Of a DNA stretch of 64,000 nt, positions 10,046 through 19,314 are shown piece after piece. The position numbers and the translations under genes were made by a program. Source of the DNA: Pseudomonadota bacterium (GTDB lineage: Bacteria; Pseudomonadota; Gammaproteobacteria; Burkholderiales; Methylophilaceae). The stretch is from contig JAKQTN010000025.1 of the NCBI GenBank assembly GCA_029563075.1, positions 186,001 through 250,000 of the forward strand, read 5' to 3'. The notes under the pieces were generated by a model. That model worked only from the letters and a program-made list of their open reading frames with translations, ran no database searches and had not been told where the DNA came from. Numbering within the stretch: the first letter of the stretch is position 1; every line of letters starts with the position of its first letter.

Positions 10046-11437
10046 CTAACCCGATATTAGTCTATTGAAGTCATTAAAAATGGCAATGGTCATGAGTAAA
10101 CCTAATAATACAAATCCTATTTTTTGCCCGATCAGCATCGTTTGTTCCGAAACCGGCGAGCCTTTTAAAATCTCAGCCATATAATACATCAAATGACCGC
10201 CATCTAACACAGGTATTGGCAAAAGGTTAAGCACGCCGATACTGATACTCAGCAACGCCAGGAATCCTAAAAACGTCTTAATGCCTAAAGTTGCGCTTTC
10301 ACCCGCAAACGTAGCAATGGTGACCGGGCCGCCGATGCTTTTGAGTGATACATCACCTGTTACCATTTTAACTAGCATTTTAAGGCTGAATAAAGAAGTA
10401 TCCCAAGTTTTGACAATGGCTTTCTGCAAGCTGGAAAATGGCGAATAACTCGACTCAATCAGCAACTTATCCAATTCTTTTTTATCCAGCTTGACAGCGG
10501 CCCCCATCCTGCCAATGGTTTGATTCCCCTCTTTAACGGCTTCAGGTGTTGAGGCAATACGCAACACTTTTTGTTCGCGTTCAATTTCAAATAACAATTT
10601 TTTATTGGGATTATCTTTGATGATATTTACCACCTGCTCCCAATCGCTTATTCCGATTCCATCCACCTGCAATATTTTATCATTTGCCATAAAACCGGCC
10701 TTTTCAGCGGCACTATCGGGCAATATTTCGCCTATTACCGCAGGAATGTTGGGCTTAACCATTTCCAAACCGATTTTCTTGAGTATGTCGATATCCGCAT
10801 CGTGGTCGGCACCCTCAAAACTAAGCGTGTGTTGAAACAACTCATTGTTGTTATTGATAGCTTCTATCTCAACAGTTTTGTTTTCTAATGACTGCTCCAG
10901 CAATATCCAGCGTGCATCCTGCCAGCTTTGTACAGGCTTGCCTGCAATTTTTTGAATAATTTCTCCGGCTTTCAAGCTGGCTTGTGCGGCCGGGCTATTT
11001 TCGGCAACCGCGCCAATAATAGGCCGTATGCCCGTCACTCCCCACATAAACAGGCACCAATACAATACGATCGCCAGCAGCAGATTGGCGGCCGGTCCTG
11101 CCGACACAATCGCAATGCGCTTCCATACGCTTTGCCGGTTAAACGCATGTTGCAGTTCCGCCTCGGAATAGTTGATTTGCGCCACTTCCGGGCTGGATTC
11201 ACTCTCGGATTTCAGTTCCCTTTCGTCCAACATTTTGACAAACCCGCCAAACGGAATTGCAGCCAGCACGAATTCTGTATTGTCCTTGCCAAACGTTTTT
11301 TCCCACAGCGGCTTGCCAAACCCGACTGAAAAGCGCAATACCCTGACGTCGCACCAGCGTGCCGCCTGAAAATGACCGTATTCATGGATCGTCACCAATA
11401 TGCCAATGGTGACAATGAATGCAATGAGCGTCAGCAT
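10046..11437 (-). CDS. rseP: Site-2 protease RseP
   Basis: RseP is an inner-membrane zinc metalloprotease that cleaves anti-sigma-E and signal-peptide remnants. The HEYGH zinc motif is at residues 18-22 in the first transmembrane helix, the second metal-ligand motif NLLPIPVLDGGHL is near residue 405, and two PDZ domains lie between (around 125-215 and 220-310; GEILPDSAAEKAGF marks the second). The length of 463 is normal. Its start overlaps the dxr stop by a few bases, indicating translational coupling. Confidence 0.96.
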   Translation of the reverse strand: MLTLIAFIVTIGILVTIHEYGHFQAARWCDVRVLRFSVGFGKPLWEKTFGKDNTEFVLAAIPFGGFVKMLDERELKSESESSPEVAQINYSEAELQHAFNRQSVWKRIAIVSAGPAANLLLAIVLYWCLFMWGVTGIRPIIGAVAENSPAAQASLKAGEIIQKIAGKPVQSWQDARWILLEQSLENKTVEIEAINNNNELFQHTLSFEGADHDADIDILKKIGLEMVKPNIPAVIGEILPDSAAEKAGFMANDKILQVDGIGISDWEQVVNIIKDNPNKKLLFEIEREQKVLRIASTPEAVKEGNQTIGRMGAAVKLDKKELDKLLIESSYSPFSSLQKAIVKTWDTSLFSLKMLVKMVTGDVSLKSIGGPVTIATFAGESATLGIKTFLGFLALLSISIGVLNLLPIPVLDGGHLMYYMAEILKGSPVSEQTMLIGQKIGFVLLGLLMTIAIFNDFNRLISG

Positions 11438-12648
11438 GCCGTCAATGCCTGCCGCTCACCTGCTTTAGCAAGACTGGTATATGCAAAGCGTCTCGCTTCC
11501 GCATCCACTGCAATAAGCTGCTCAAGCGAAGTCACGGGTGTGGTTTTAATCGCAGCTAGTGCTTTGGCGATCACGGCAGGGATATCTAAGAAGTGAATTT
11601 GTTTGCTTAAAAACGCTGCCACCGCCACCTCGTTGACTGCATTCAGAATGGCGGGTGCGGTGCCGCCTAGCTGTAGCGCATCGTAAGCCAGTCGCAAGCA
11701 AGGAAAGCGCTTGGCATCCGGCGCTTCGAATTCCAGTTTGGCGATTTCCAGCAAATTAAGCGAAGCAACACCTGATGCTATGCGATTTGGATAACCCAGC
11801 GCATACGCGATTGGCGTGCGCATGTCTGGGTTGCCCAGTTGCGCCAGAATACTGCCATCCACATATTCCACCATCGAATGGATGATACTTTGCGGATGCA
11901 CGATGACCTCGATTTGATCAGGGCGTGCATTAAACAACCAATGCGCCTCGATAACCTCGAGCCCTTTGTTCATGAGGGTCGCGGAATCGATCGTGATTTT
12001 GGCACCCATTACCCAGTTAGGATGCTTTAGCGCCAGTTCAGGTGTAACGGTTGATAACTGTTCCTGCGAGTATTTTCTAAAAGGTCCGCCAGAGGCGGTA
12101 AGAATGATTTTGCGCACCCCGATATCGTTCAGGTGGTCGTCGGCCAACTGCTTGCATTGCGGTGGCGGCATGACCTGAAAAATAGCGTTATGCTCGCTAT
12201 CAATCGGCAATAAAGTGGCGCCACCCCGTGCTACTGCCTGCATGAACAAGCTGCCAGCCATCACCAGCGTTTCTTTGTTGGCAAGCAAGATGCGCTTGCC
12301 TGCGTGTGCCGCTGCCATGGCAGGTTTCAGGCCTGCCGCGCCGACAATCGCCGCCATTACAATATCCACTTTTGCATCACTTGAAACTTGCTCTAAACCT
12401 ACCATGCCAGAGATGACTTCGGTTTTACTGTTGTGGGATTTTAGTTGTGAGCGTAGCGTTTGCGCGGCCTGATCATCCAGCAGCACCGCGACTTCAGGTT
12501 TAAATTGTATGCACTGCTTTAATAAAGCATCTACATTGGAATTAGCAGCAAGTGCGTAGACCTGATATTCATTGGCATGGCGGGCAATCACATCCAGGGT
12601 TTGCTGGCCTATGGTGCCGGTGCTGCCTAAAATGGTTACGTTTTGCAC
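11431..12648 (-). CDS. dxr: 1-deoxy-D-xylulose 5-phosphate reductoisomerase
   Basis: Dxr makes 2-C-methylerythritol 4-phosphate, the committed step of the MEP isoprenoid route; its products feed UppS and the HpnC/D/E enzymes elsewhere in the window. The NADPH motif ILGSTGTIGQQTLD is at the N-terminus, SEHNAIFQ and SGGPFR mark the metal/substrate region, and the C-terminal helical domain is complete. I place the start at GTG 12648 (M-QNVTILGSTG) with GGGGC about 8 bases upstream; a TTG six codons earlier overlaps the cdsA stop and is less likely. Confidence 0.94.
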   Translation of the reverse strand: MQNVTILGSTGTIGQQTLDVIARHANEYQVYALAANSNVDALLKQCIQFKPEVAVLLDDQAAQTLRSQLKSHNSKTEVISGMVGLEQVSSDAKVDIVMAAIVGAAGLKPAMAAAHAGKRILLANKETLVMAGSLFMQAVARGGATLLPIDSEHNAIFQVMPPPQCKQLADDHLNDIGVRKIILTASGGPFRKYSQEQLSTVTPELALKHPNWVMGAKITIDSATLMNKGLEVIEAHWLFNARPDQIEVIVHPQSIIHSMVEYVDGSILAQLGNPDMRTPIAYALGYPNRIASGVASLNLLEIAKLEFEAPDAKRFPCLRLAYDALQLGGTAPAILNAVNEVAVAAFLSKQIHFLDIPAVIAKALAAIKTTPVTSLEQLIAVDAEARRFAYTSLAKAGERQALTAC

Positions 12649-12658
12649 TAATTTGCCC

Positions 12659-13480
12659 CTAGGCAACCACTACAAAATAGTTATAGACATAAATCATCAA
12701 AATTGCGATTGGCAAGCTGGGGATAATGCCATCAATGCGATCTAAAATACCGCCGTGGCCAGGTAACATATTGCCGCTGTCTTTCAGATTGGCCTGGCGT
12801 TTTATCATCGATTCAAACAAGTCGCCAATCACGCCAAATGCAGTGATAATCCATAGCCCGGGAAAGATCGCAAGCGTCTGGGCATCATAGGCAAAGTATA
12901 AAATTACACCAAATAGCGTGACAGCGACCAGTGCGCCCCACACGCCTTCCCATGTTTTGCCAGGGCTGATCATCGGTGCAAGCTTGTGTTTGCCAAAATT
13001 TTTACCTGCAAAATACGCAGCGCTGTCCGCAATCCAAATAGTTACCAATAGTGCCAGCAACAGCCATGGGTCTGCGCTTTTGGCGCATATCAACGCCAGC
13101 CATAATGGCGCCATTAACATTAACCCTAATGCAGCCATCACAAGCTTGTTATTAATGATAACTCTTGTTCTAAGCCACATTGGCACAATCAACAACCAGA
13201 ATAATGCGGCAATAAAAAACACCCATAATGAATTAAAAAAGAAGGGATGAAAACCATACTTTTCGATTAGCGGCACTAGCAATAATCCTGAAACGGCAGC
13301 AATCAGTAGATAAACATAGCGCTGCGTTTGCGCGAGCTTGATCATACCAGCCCACTCATATAAGGCAAGTAGCGAGATTGCCAGCATGCCATATGCCCAA
13401 AGGCTATTGGATAGCAGAAACAATGCTGGAATAAAACCTGCTACTAAAATTAATGCAGTAATAATGCGCGTTTTAAGCAT
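12659..13480 (-). CDS. cdsA: Phosphatidate cytidylyltransferase
   Basis: CdsA makes CDP-diacylglycerol from phosphatidate and CTP at the inner membrane. The 273-residue protein has about eight hydrophobic helices and the family signature near the C-terminus, SMIKRQANLKDSGNMLPGHG, followed by GILDRIDG, which carries the metal-binding Asp residues. It lies between uppS and dxr in the conserved order, with a 2-bp gap to uppS. Confidence 0.95.
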   Translation of the reverse strand: MLKTRIITALILVAGFIPALFLLSNSLWAYGMLAISLLALYEWAGMIKLAQTQRYVYLLIAAVSGLLLVPLIEKYGFHPFFFNSLWVFFIAALFWLLIVPMWLRTRVIINNKLVMAALGLMLMAPLWLALICAKSADPWLLLALLVTIWIADSAAYFAGKNFGKHKLAPMISPGKTWEGVWGALVAVTLFGVILYFAYDAQTLAIFPGLWIITAFGVIGDLFESMIKRQANLKDSGNMLPGHGGILDRIDGIIPSLPIAILMIYVYNYFVVVA

Positions 13481-13482
13481 GA

Positions 13483-14235
13483 TTATCTGTTTGAAAGCTG
13501 CTCACTGGTACGCCCAAAGCGCCGCTCGCGTTGCTGATAAGAAGCTATTGCCGTCTGAAATGCTTTTGCATTAAAGTCCGGCCATAACGTATCGGTAAAA
13601 TAAAACTCGGTATATGCCAATTGCCAAAGCAAAAAGTTACTCACGCGTTTTTCGCCGCCAGTGCGAATGAACAAATCAGGCTCGGCCGCATAGTACATGG
13701 ATAAATAAGGAGTCAAATCATCCTCGGTAAACGGTTCTTTTTTGCCCGGGTTTGCAGCAATCATGCGGTTAGTCGCCTGCAAGATATCCCATCTGCCACC
13801 ATAATTGGCAGCAATTGTAAGGGTAAGCCCTGTGTTATTTGCTGTGAGTTTCTCTGAGGCTTCAATTTGCGCCACCAAATCTGCATTAAACCGGCTACGG
13901 TCGCCTATCAGGATTAAACGGATATTGTTTTCATGCAGTTTCGTCACTTCACGCTTCAGCGCATCCATAAACAAAGCCATCAGAAATGAAACTTCGTCAT
14001 CAGGTCTGCGCCAGTTTTCACTGCTAAAAGCAAAAAGCGTGAGAAATTTCACATTAAGCTTTGTACATTCCTTAACTAGGTCGCGCACCGTTTCCACACC
14101 CCGCTTATGACCCGCCACACGAGGCAGGAAACGCTTTCTGGCCCAACGGCCATTGCCATCCATAATCACCGCAATATGCTGTGGAATCTCCGCCGAAGCA
14201 GGAATAGTTTGTGTGGAACTTGAGAATAAAGCCAT
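13483..14235 (-). CDS. uppS: Di-trans,poly-cis-undecaprenyl diphosphate synthase
   Basis: UppS elongates farnesyl diphosphate to the C55 carrier for peptidoglycan and O-antigen. The 250-residue protein shows the cis-prenyltransferase signature HIAVIMDGNGRWARKR near residues 20-35 (catalytic Asp in MDGNG), FSSENWRRP in the middle, and the C-terminal RTGGEKRVSNFLLWQLAY motif. Its ATG overlaps the frr stop in a TAATG arrangement, so the two are translationally coupled. Confidence 0.96.
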   Translation of the reverse strand: MALFSSSTQTIPASAEIPQHIAVIMDGNGRWARKRFLPRVAGHKRGVETVRDLVKECTKLNVKFLTLFAFSSENWRRPDDEVSFLMALFMDALKREVTKLHENNIRLILIGDRSRFNADLVAQIEASEKLTANNTGLTLTIAANYGGRWDILQATNRMIAANPGKKEPFTEDDLTPYLSMYYAAEPDLFIRTGGEKRVSNFLLWQLAYTEFYFTDTLWPDFNAKAFQTAIASYQQRERRFGRTSEQLSNR

Positions 14236-14792
14236 TAGACGGCCATTAAATCGGCTTCTTTGACCTGGAGCAGCTTATCCACTTCGACGACTGCCTTATC
14301 CGTCAGTTTCTGTACTTCGTCTTGCGCACGACGTTCGTCATCTTCACTGATTTCCTTGTCCTTCAGCAGTTTCTTCAGCGCATCATTGGCATCGCGGCGC
14401 ACATTGCGAATCGCCACTTTAGCGCCTTCCGCCTCGTTGCGGACGACTTTGGTTAAGTCGCGGCGACGCTCTTCGGTCAGCATCGGCATCGGCACGCGGA
14501 TCACATCACCGTTGGTGGCTGGATTCAAGCCCAAGTCGCTATCGCGGATGGCCTTTTCAACTTTGGAAATCATATTTTTTTCATAAGGTTGAACATTGAT
14601 GGTACGCGCATCGCCCAGATTCACATTTGCTACCTGGTTCACCGCCACCATCGAGCCGTAATATTCTACCATCACATGATCCAGCAAGCCTGTATGGGCC
14701 CGGCCTGTACGCACTTTTGCCAGATCGTTCTTCAGCGCTTCCAGCGACTTCTGCATTTTTTGATCTGCAGTTTTTTTTATGTCTTCTAACAT
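14235..14792 (-). CDS. frr: Ribosome recycling factor
   Basis: RRF splits post-termination ribosomes together with EF-G. From ATG 14792 the product is 185 residues, the standard length, starting [24 protein letters not shown] lies six bases upstream of this ATG, so the in-frame TTG at 14804 is rejected. The [18 protein letters not shown] motif and the long C-terminal helices ([19 protein letters not shown]) are typical. It sits between pyrH and uppS. Confidence 0.96.
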   Translation of the reverse strand: MLEDIKKTADQKMQKSLEALKNDLAKVRTGRAHTGLLDHVMVEYYGSMVAVNQVANVNLGDARTINVQPYEKNMISKVEKAIRDSDLGLNPATNGDVIRVPMPMLTEERRRDLTKVVRNEAEGAKVAIRNVRRDANDALKKLLKDKEISEDDERRAQDEVQKLTDKAVVEVDKLLQVKEADLMAV

Positions 14793-14816
14793 TTGCTTCT
14801 CCAACTTAATGCTTGA

Positions 14817-15530
14817 TTATACAACGACGCGCGTGCCTTCGTTTTCGCCCATCACCACGCGTTTTAGCGCGCCAACTTTAAATATATTAAACACTGCAAT
14901 AGGCAGTTTTTGGTCGCGACAAAGTGTAAATGCTGTAGCGTCCATCACTTTTAAATCCTTTGCAATAGCCTCATCAAACGTCACTGTTTCATACTTGCTG
15001 GCTTTTGGGTCTTTTTTCGGGTCAGCACTGTAAATACCATCGACTTTGGTAGCCTTGAGTACTATTTCGGCATCGATTTCAGCCCCGCGCAAGGCGGCTG
15101 CGGTGTCCGTGGTAAAAAACGGGTTTCCTGTACCGGCGCCAAATATCACCACGCGGCCTTTCTCTAGCGCTCGTAATGCTTTTGCGCGTACGTAAGGTTC
15201 TACGAACTCGATACCCAGCGCGCTTTGCACACGCGCCTCTACGCCGATGTGGCGCATGGCATCCTGCAACGCCAGCGCATTCATAACGGTAGCCAGCATG
15301 CCCATATAGTCAGCTGTGGCTCTATCCATGCCTGCCGCTGCTGGCGCCACGCCGCGGAAAATATTACCGCCGCCAATCACCACGCCAACCTCTACACCTA
15401 AATCTACAACTTCTTTGATTTGCTCAACAATGTTAGAAATGGTTCCACTGTTGATCCCATATGCATCATCGCCCATGAGCGCTTCGCCTGAGAGTTTAAG
15501 AAGTATGCGCTTAAAGGCGGATTTAGCCAT
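14817..15530 (-). CDS. pyrH: Uridylate kinase
   Basis: PyrH phosphorylates UMP to UDP; it belongs to the amino-acid-kinase fold. Key blocks are [11 protein letters not shown] at the N-terminus, [13 protein letters not shown], the [17 protein letters not shown] loop and [13 protein letters not shown]. The ATG at 15530 ([13 protein letters not shown]) is preceded by GAGGA and gives 237 residues; the TTG four codons earlier is rejected. A strong hairpin terminator (15611-15639) separates it from tsf, so it may have its own promoter or depend on readthrough. Confidence 0.96.
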   Translation of the reverse strand: MAKSAFKRILLKLSGEALMGDDAYGINSGTISNIVEQIKEVVDLGVEVGVVIGGGNIFRGVAPAAAGMDRATADYMGMLATVMNALALQDAMRHIGVEARVQSALGIEFVEPYVRAKALRALEKGRVVIFGAGTGNPFFTTDTAAALRGAEIDAEIVLKATKVDGIYSADPKKDPKASKYETVTFDEAIAKDLKVMDATAFTLCRDQKLPIAVFNIFKVGALKRVVMGENEGTRVVV

Positions 15531-15610
15531 ATTTTTCCTCAAAATTTAAGTTTGCTTATTTAATCACAAACCACGCCGATTTGCTTATGTTACGGCTAAA
15601 AAAAGACGAA

Positions 15611-15639
15611 AAAAAAGTGGACGCCAGGTCCACTTTTTT
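15611..15639 (-). terminator. Rho-independent terminator after tsf
   Basis: AAAAAAGTGGAC (15611-15622) pairs perfectly with GTCCACTTTTTT (15628-15639) around GCCAG. It is symmetric, but on the minus strand it lies just past the tsf stop and upstream of pyrH, so it ends or attenuates the rpsB-tsf transcript. Confidence 0.85.
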
Positions 15640-15651
15640 AGTTTAAAGCAA

Positions 15652-16527
15652 TTAAACCTTGGCAGCAGCTGCAACCTCTGCGGCATAATCCACCACTGCT
15701 TTTTCGATGCCTTCGCCCACTGTGTACATGGTGAATGAAGCGATAGAAGCGTTTTTAGATTTCAATAATTGCTCAATGGTCATTTTATCGTCTTTAACAA
15801 ACACCTGGCTAAGCAAAGTCACTTCTTTCAGGAACTTTTGCACGGTGCCATCGGCGATTTTTTCCAGCATCGCTTCAGGTTTCCCTGCTTCTTTGGCTTT
15901 TTCAATCGCCACGCGACGTTCAGCTTCAATCAGGCTAGAATCAATACCTGAAGCATCCAATGATTTTGGTTTGGCTGCGGCAATATGCATCGCAATGTCT
16001 TTAGCCAATGCGTCATCCCCACCAACCAAGTCCACCAGTACACCGATTTTGCTACCATGTACATAACTTGCCAGCTTGCCTTTGGCATTGATTTTCACAA
16101 AACGGCGCGGCGTGATGTTCTCACCAATTTTACCAACCAGTTGCGCGCGTGTTTCTTCTACAGTGGCGCCACGCATTGCGAGTGCGCTTGCAGATGAAAT
16201 GTCAGCAGCATTGCTGTTAGCGACAATACCAGCCAGTTCACTCACAAATTTCAAAAAGTCTTCATTTTTTGCGCAGAAATCCGTTTCTGAGTTCACTTCA
16301 ATCATTGCGCCGGTTTTACCATCCGCGCTAATCGAAATGCCTACTGTACCCTCAGCAGCCACGCGGCCTGCAGCCTTGCTGGCCTTGTTGCCAAAACGTA
16401 CACGTAAAATTTCTTCCGCACGCGTCATGTCGCCTTCGGCTTCGGTAAGCGCTTTTTTGCAATCCATCATTGGCGCATCAGTGCGCTCACGTAATTCTTT
16501 TACCATCCCTGCGGTAATTTCAGCCAT
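15652..16527 (-). CDS. tsf: Elongation factor Ts
   Basis: EF-Ts is the nucleotide exchange factor for EF-Tu. The 291-residue protein opens with a UBA-like domain ([20 protein letters not shown] followed by [13 protein letters not shown]) and has the conserved [10 protein letters not shown] motif near residue 81 that contacts EF-Tu. AGGAG lies upstream of the ATG. It is downstream of rpsB, as in nearly all bacteria, with an intervening hairpin. Confidence 0.97.
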   Translation of the reverse strand: MAEITAGMVKELRERTDAPMMDCKKALTEAEGDMTRAEEILRVRFGNKASKAAGRVAAEGTVGISISADGKTGAMIEVNSETDFCAKNEDFLKFVSELAGIVANSNAADISSASALAMRGATVEETRAQLVGKIGENITPRRFVKINAKGKLASYVHGSKIGVLVDLVGGDDALAKDIAMHIAAAKPKSLDASGIDSSLIEAERRVAIEKAKEAGKPEAMLEKIADGTVQKFLKEVTLLSQVFVKDDKMTIEQLLKSKNASIASFTMYTVGEGIEKAVVDYAAEVAAAAKV

Positions 16528-16561
16528 TTTTTGCTCCTAAAACTAATAATTCTTAAAATAG

Positions 16562-16586
16562 AAAAAGGGGCTGAACGCCCCTTTTT
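16562..16586 (-). terminator. Hairpin between rpsB and tsf (terminator or attenuator)
   Basis: AAAAAGGGGC (16562-16571) pairs with GCCCCTTTTT (16577-16586) around TGAAC. On the minus strand it follows the rpsB stop by 11 bases and precedes tsf, consistent with partial termination that sets the S2:EF-Ts ratio. Confidence 0.75.
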
Positions 16587-16597
16587 ACTTATATTGA

Positions 16598-17350
16598 TTA
16601 CTCAGCTGCAACTTCTGCCGCAACTTCTACAAACTCTTCTTCTTTTGCAGATTTTACAATCTCGGTAATCGCATTTGCACGGCCGTCCAGCACCGCATCG
16701 GCCATGCCGCGCGCATAAAGACGTATAGCGCGAGAGGAATCATCGTTACCCGGAATCACATAAGCCACGCCATCTGGAGAGTTGTTGGTATCGACAATAC
16801 CGATCACAGGGATGCCCAGTTTTTGCGCTTCAGTAATCGCGCCGCTTTCATGACCAACGTCGATAATGAAAATCGCGTCTGGCAAGCCGCCCATTTCCTT
16901 AATGCCGCCAATGGAGCGCTCAAGCTTTTCGATTTCGCGTTTGTAACCAAGTGCCTCTTTTTTACCGAATTTTTCCAGGCTACCATCCAGCAGCATCGCA
17001 TCAAAGTCATGCAAGCGCTTAATAGATTGTTTTACAGTTTTAAAGTTGGTCAGCATTCCGCCTAACCAACGGTGATTTACATACGCACAGCCTGCACGCA
17101 CAGCTTCTTCTTTGATGATATCGCGTGCTTGGCGTTTAGTGCCTACGAATAAAATACGACCCTTGTTAGCTGCCAATGTACGCACGTATTTAAGCGCATC
17201 TTCAAACAATGGCAAGGTTTTTTCAAGGTTTACAATATGAATTTTGTTGCGGTCGCCAAAAATATATTCTGCCATTTTTGGGTTCCAGTAACGGGTTTGA
17301 TGGCCGAAGTGAACTCCGGCTTCCAGCATTTGACGCATGGTTACAGACAT
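16598..17350 (-). CDS. rpsB: 30S ribosomal protein S2
   Basis: S2 is a late-assembling small-subunit protein. From ATG 17350 the product is 250 residues and starts [20 protein letters not shown], the family N-terminus; codons further upstream are not part of it. Further landmarks are [32 protein letters not shown] and [14 protein letters not shown]. The C-terminus is short and Glu/Ala rich. It is the first gene of the long minus-strand operon. Confidence 0.97.
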   Translation of the reverse strand: MSVTMRQMLEAGVHFGHQTRYWNPKMAEYIFGDRNKIHIVNLEKTLPLFEDALKYVRTLAANKGRILFVGTKRQARDIIKEEAVRAGCAYVNHRWLGGMLTNFKTVKQSIKRLHDFDAMLLDGSLEKFGKKEALGYKREIEKLERSIGGIKEMGGLPDAIFIIDVGHESGAITEAQKLGIPVIGIVDTNNSPDGVAYVIPGNDDSSRAIRLYARGMADAVLDGRANAITEIVKSAKEEEFVEVAAEVAAE

Positions 17351-17472
17351 TTTATTACTCCATGTAAGGGTTAAATTTACACACATCCACAATATTCATA
17401 GACTTAAACTTATAATCCAGGAACACCCTGTACGGGATGGTGCAGTTATTTCTGCTTAATTGCAGAGGCCGC

Positions 17473-17502
17473 ATAATACCATTAACTGATGGAGTTTGCC
17501 AG
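17473..17502 (-). promoter_or_regulatory. Candidate sigma-70 promoter of rpsB
   Basis: On the minus strand CTGGCA (17497-17502) and TATTAT (17473-17478) are separated by 18 bases, about 120 bases upstream of the rpsB ATG. The long leader could hold an S2-type autoregulatory structure, but I cannot fold it here. Confidence 0.45.
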
Positions 17503-17509
17503 CTATATC

Positions 17510-18355
17510 TTATATCTTTAAGACGTCCGCAGGCACACCGATAATGCGCTTGGCTCTATCAATATCCAGCCTTAAAAACTCAGCGACATCGCGATAATCA
17601 TCTGGCAAGGCAGCATCATCCCAACCGTTTGCAGAGTGGCGCGCCAGATTTACCGCCAGCGTTACGTTTCTCACCCGCTGTTCGCCAGAAGCATTATCCT
17701 GCATCAGCTTGGATAACAATGGTGGCAATTGAAATAGCTCAACAAGTTCCTTTTGCAAATCATGCAGTTTAAATCCCAGCACATCTTGCTGCACAACGTG
17801 GCTACGCAAGGTCTTGTCGGCCTGCTGCATAGCATGGATAGCATTCATTTTATCGGGCGCAAAACACCACATCAGCATTTCTGATAGATCATGCAGCAAA
17901 GCGGCAATACGTACCTCTTCGGCATGCAGGTCTGCAAGATGCGTCGCCCAATCAGCTGCAAAATAGGCTGCACGATGTGCACGCCGAATCAGTTTAAGCA
18001 AATGTGTCAATGCAGTCAGGTTATTCTTAAGTGTATCCTCAACCAGAAAACTGGGTGGGATGTCACGAAAAAAAGTGGTGGTGCCCATCATCAGAATCGC
18101 CTGCTCCACTTGTAGCAGGTCTTGCAGCTGATGTTTGCCTTTATGTTTCTGCGAGTAACTCAGCACCCTGAATACCATCATCGGATCGTTATAAACCGTC
18201 GCCGCAATCGCACGTGCGCTCAGCTTATCTTCGTCCGCCTGCAAGCGTACGATTTCACGCGCTGTTTGTTTAAGCACGGGGATTTCAGCCGTGCGGATAA
18301 AACCAACCCAGGCATTAATATCTTTTGCTGCTGTATCTGCTGGTGTCGACGCCAT
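17510..18355 (-). CDS. HDOD domain-containing protein
   Basis: The 281-residue cytoplasmic protein has an HDOD domain (an HD-related output domain of signalling proteins) over about residues 20-220: IPVLKQTAREIVRL, a DPMMVFRVLSYSQ segment where PxLxxxxLrxxNS is usual, AILMMGTTTFFRDI and IAALLHDLSEMLMWCF. No receiver, GGDEF or EAL domain is fused to it, so partners are unknown. The gene is upstream of rpsB on the same strand but has its own divergent promoter region shared with map. Confidence 0.8.
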   Translation of the reverse strand: MASTPADTAAKDINAWVGFIRTAEIPVLKQTAREIVRLQADEDKLSARAIAATVYNDPMMVFRVLSYSQKHKGKHQLQDLLQVEQAILMMGTTTFFRDIPPSFLVEDTLKNNLTALTHLLKLIRRAHRAAYFAADWATHLADLHAEEVRIAALLHDLSEMLMWCFAPDKMNAIHAMQQADKTLRSHVVQQDVLGFKLHDLQKELVELFQLPPLLSKLMQDNASGEQRVRNVTLAVNLARHSANGWDDAALPDDYRDVAEFLRLDIDRAKRIIGVPADVLKI

Positions 18356-18525
18356 TCAAACTCTCCTTTACCAGCTTCACAGCATAAAGACTCCTCTCGA
18401 TTTTGAATGCGCAAAAAAACGCCATAAAAATGGCGCTTACCGTTGAATTGCTTTTTGCTTAGCGCAAACGAGACGAGAGCGACTATGCTAAAATGGAGCC
18501 ATTCCAACACTTACATAGCAACTTC

Positions 18526-19314
18526 ATGGCCATTACCATCAACAACGCGGACGATATCGCAAAAATGCGCATTGCGGGCAGGCTCGCCTCTGAAGTGCTT
18601 GATTACATTACGCCTTTTGTAGCGTACGGCGTGACGACAGAAAAACTTGACCAGCTTTGCCATGATTATATTGTGAACGTGCAGCAAGCAATTCCCGCAC
18701 CTTTGAATTATGCGCCAGAAGGTCACACGCCCTACCCTAAATCGATTTGCACCTCGGTGAACCACCAGATTTGCCACGGTGTGCCGGGTGACAAAGTGCT
18801 AAAAAATGGTGATATTGTGAACATCGACATCACCGTCATTAAAAACGGTTATCACGGCGATACCTCGCGCATGTTCATGGTGGGCGAGGTTTCGATTCAA
18901 GCCAAAAGATTGTGTGAAATCACCTATCAGGCGATGTGGCTAGGCATACGCCAAGTGAAGCCGGATGCGACTCTGGGCGATATTGGTCACTCCATTCAAA
19001 GCTTCGCTGAAAAGAATGGTTACAGCGTAGTGCGTGAGTTTTGCGGACACGGCATTGGCAAAAAATTTCATGAAGATCCGCAAGTGCTGCATTACGGCAA
19101 ACCCGGTACCGGGCTCAAGCTGAAAGCGGGCATGATGTTTACCGTAGAGCCGATGATCAATGCAGGTAAGCGCGAAATCAAACAACTGCCTGACGGCTGG
19201 ACCATTGTCACTAAAGACCGCAGTTTATCGGCGCAGTGGGAACACACCATACTGGTGACCGAAACAGGTTTTGAAGTGATGACATTATCTGCCGGATCGC
19301 CTCCTGCACCTTAA
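18526..19314 (+). CDS. map: Methionine aminopeptidase, type I
   Basis: MetAP removes the N-terminal Met from nascent proteins. The ATG at 18526 (MAITINNADDIAKMRIAGRL) gives 262 residues, the usual size; an upstream ATG at 18493 is unneeded. All metal ligands are visible in order: D and D in VNIDITVIKNGYHGDTSRM, H in CGHGIGKKFHEDP, E in TVEPMINAG and E in QWEHTILVT. It ends directly before the glnD ATG (no gap), so the pair is an operon. Confidence 0.96.
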   Translation: MAITINNADDIAKMRIAGRLASEVLDYITPFVAYGVTTEKLDQLCHDYIVNVQQAIPAPLNYAPEGHTPYPKSICTSVNHQICHGVPGDKVLKNGDIVNIDITVIKNGYHGDTSRMFMVGEVSIQAKRLCEITYQAMWLGIRQVKPDATLGDIGHSIQSFAEKNGYSVVREFCGHGIGKKFHEDPQVLHYGKPGTGLKLKAGMMFTVEPMINAGKREIKQLPDGWTIVTKDRSLSAQWEHTILVTETGFEVMTLSAGSPPAP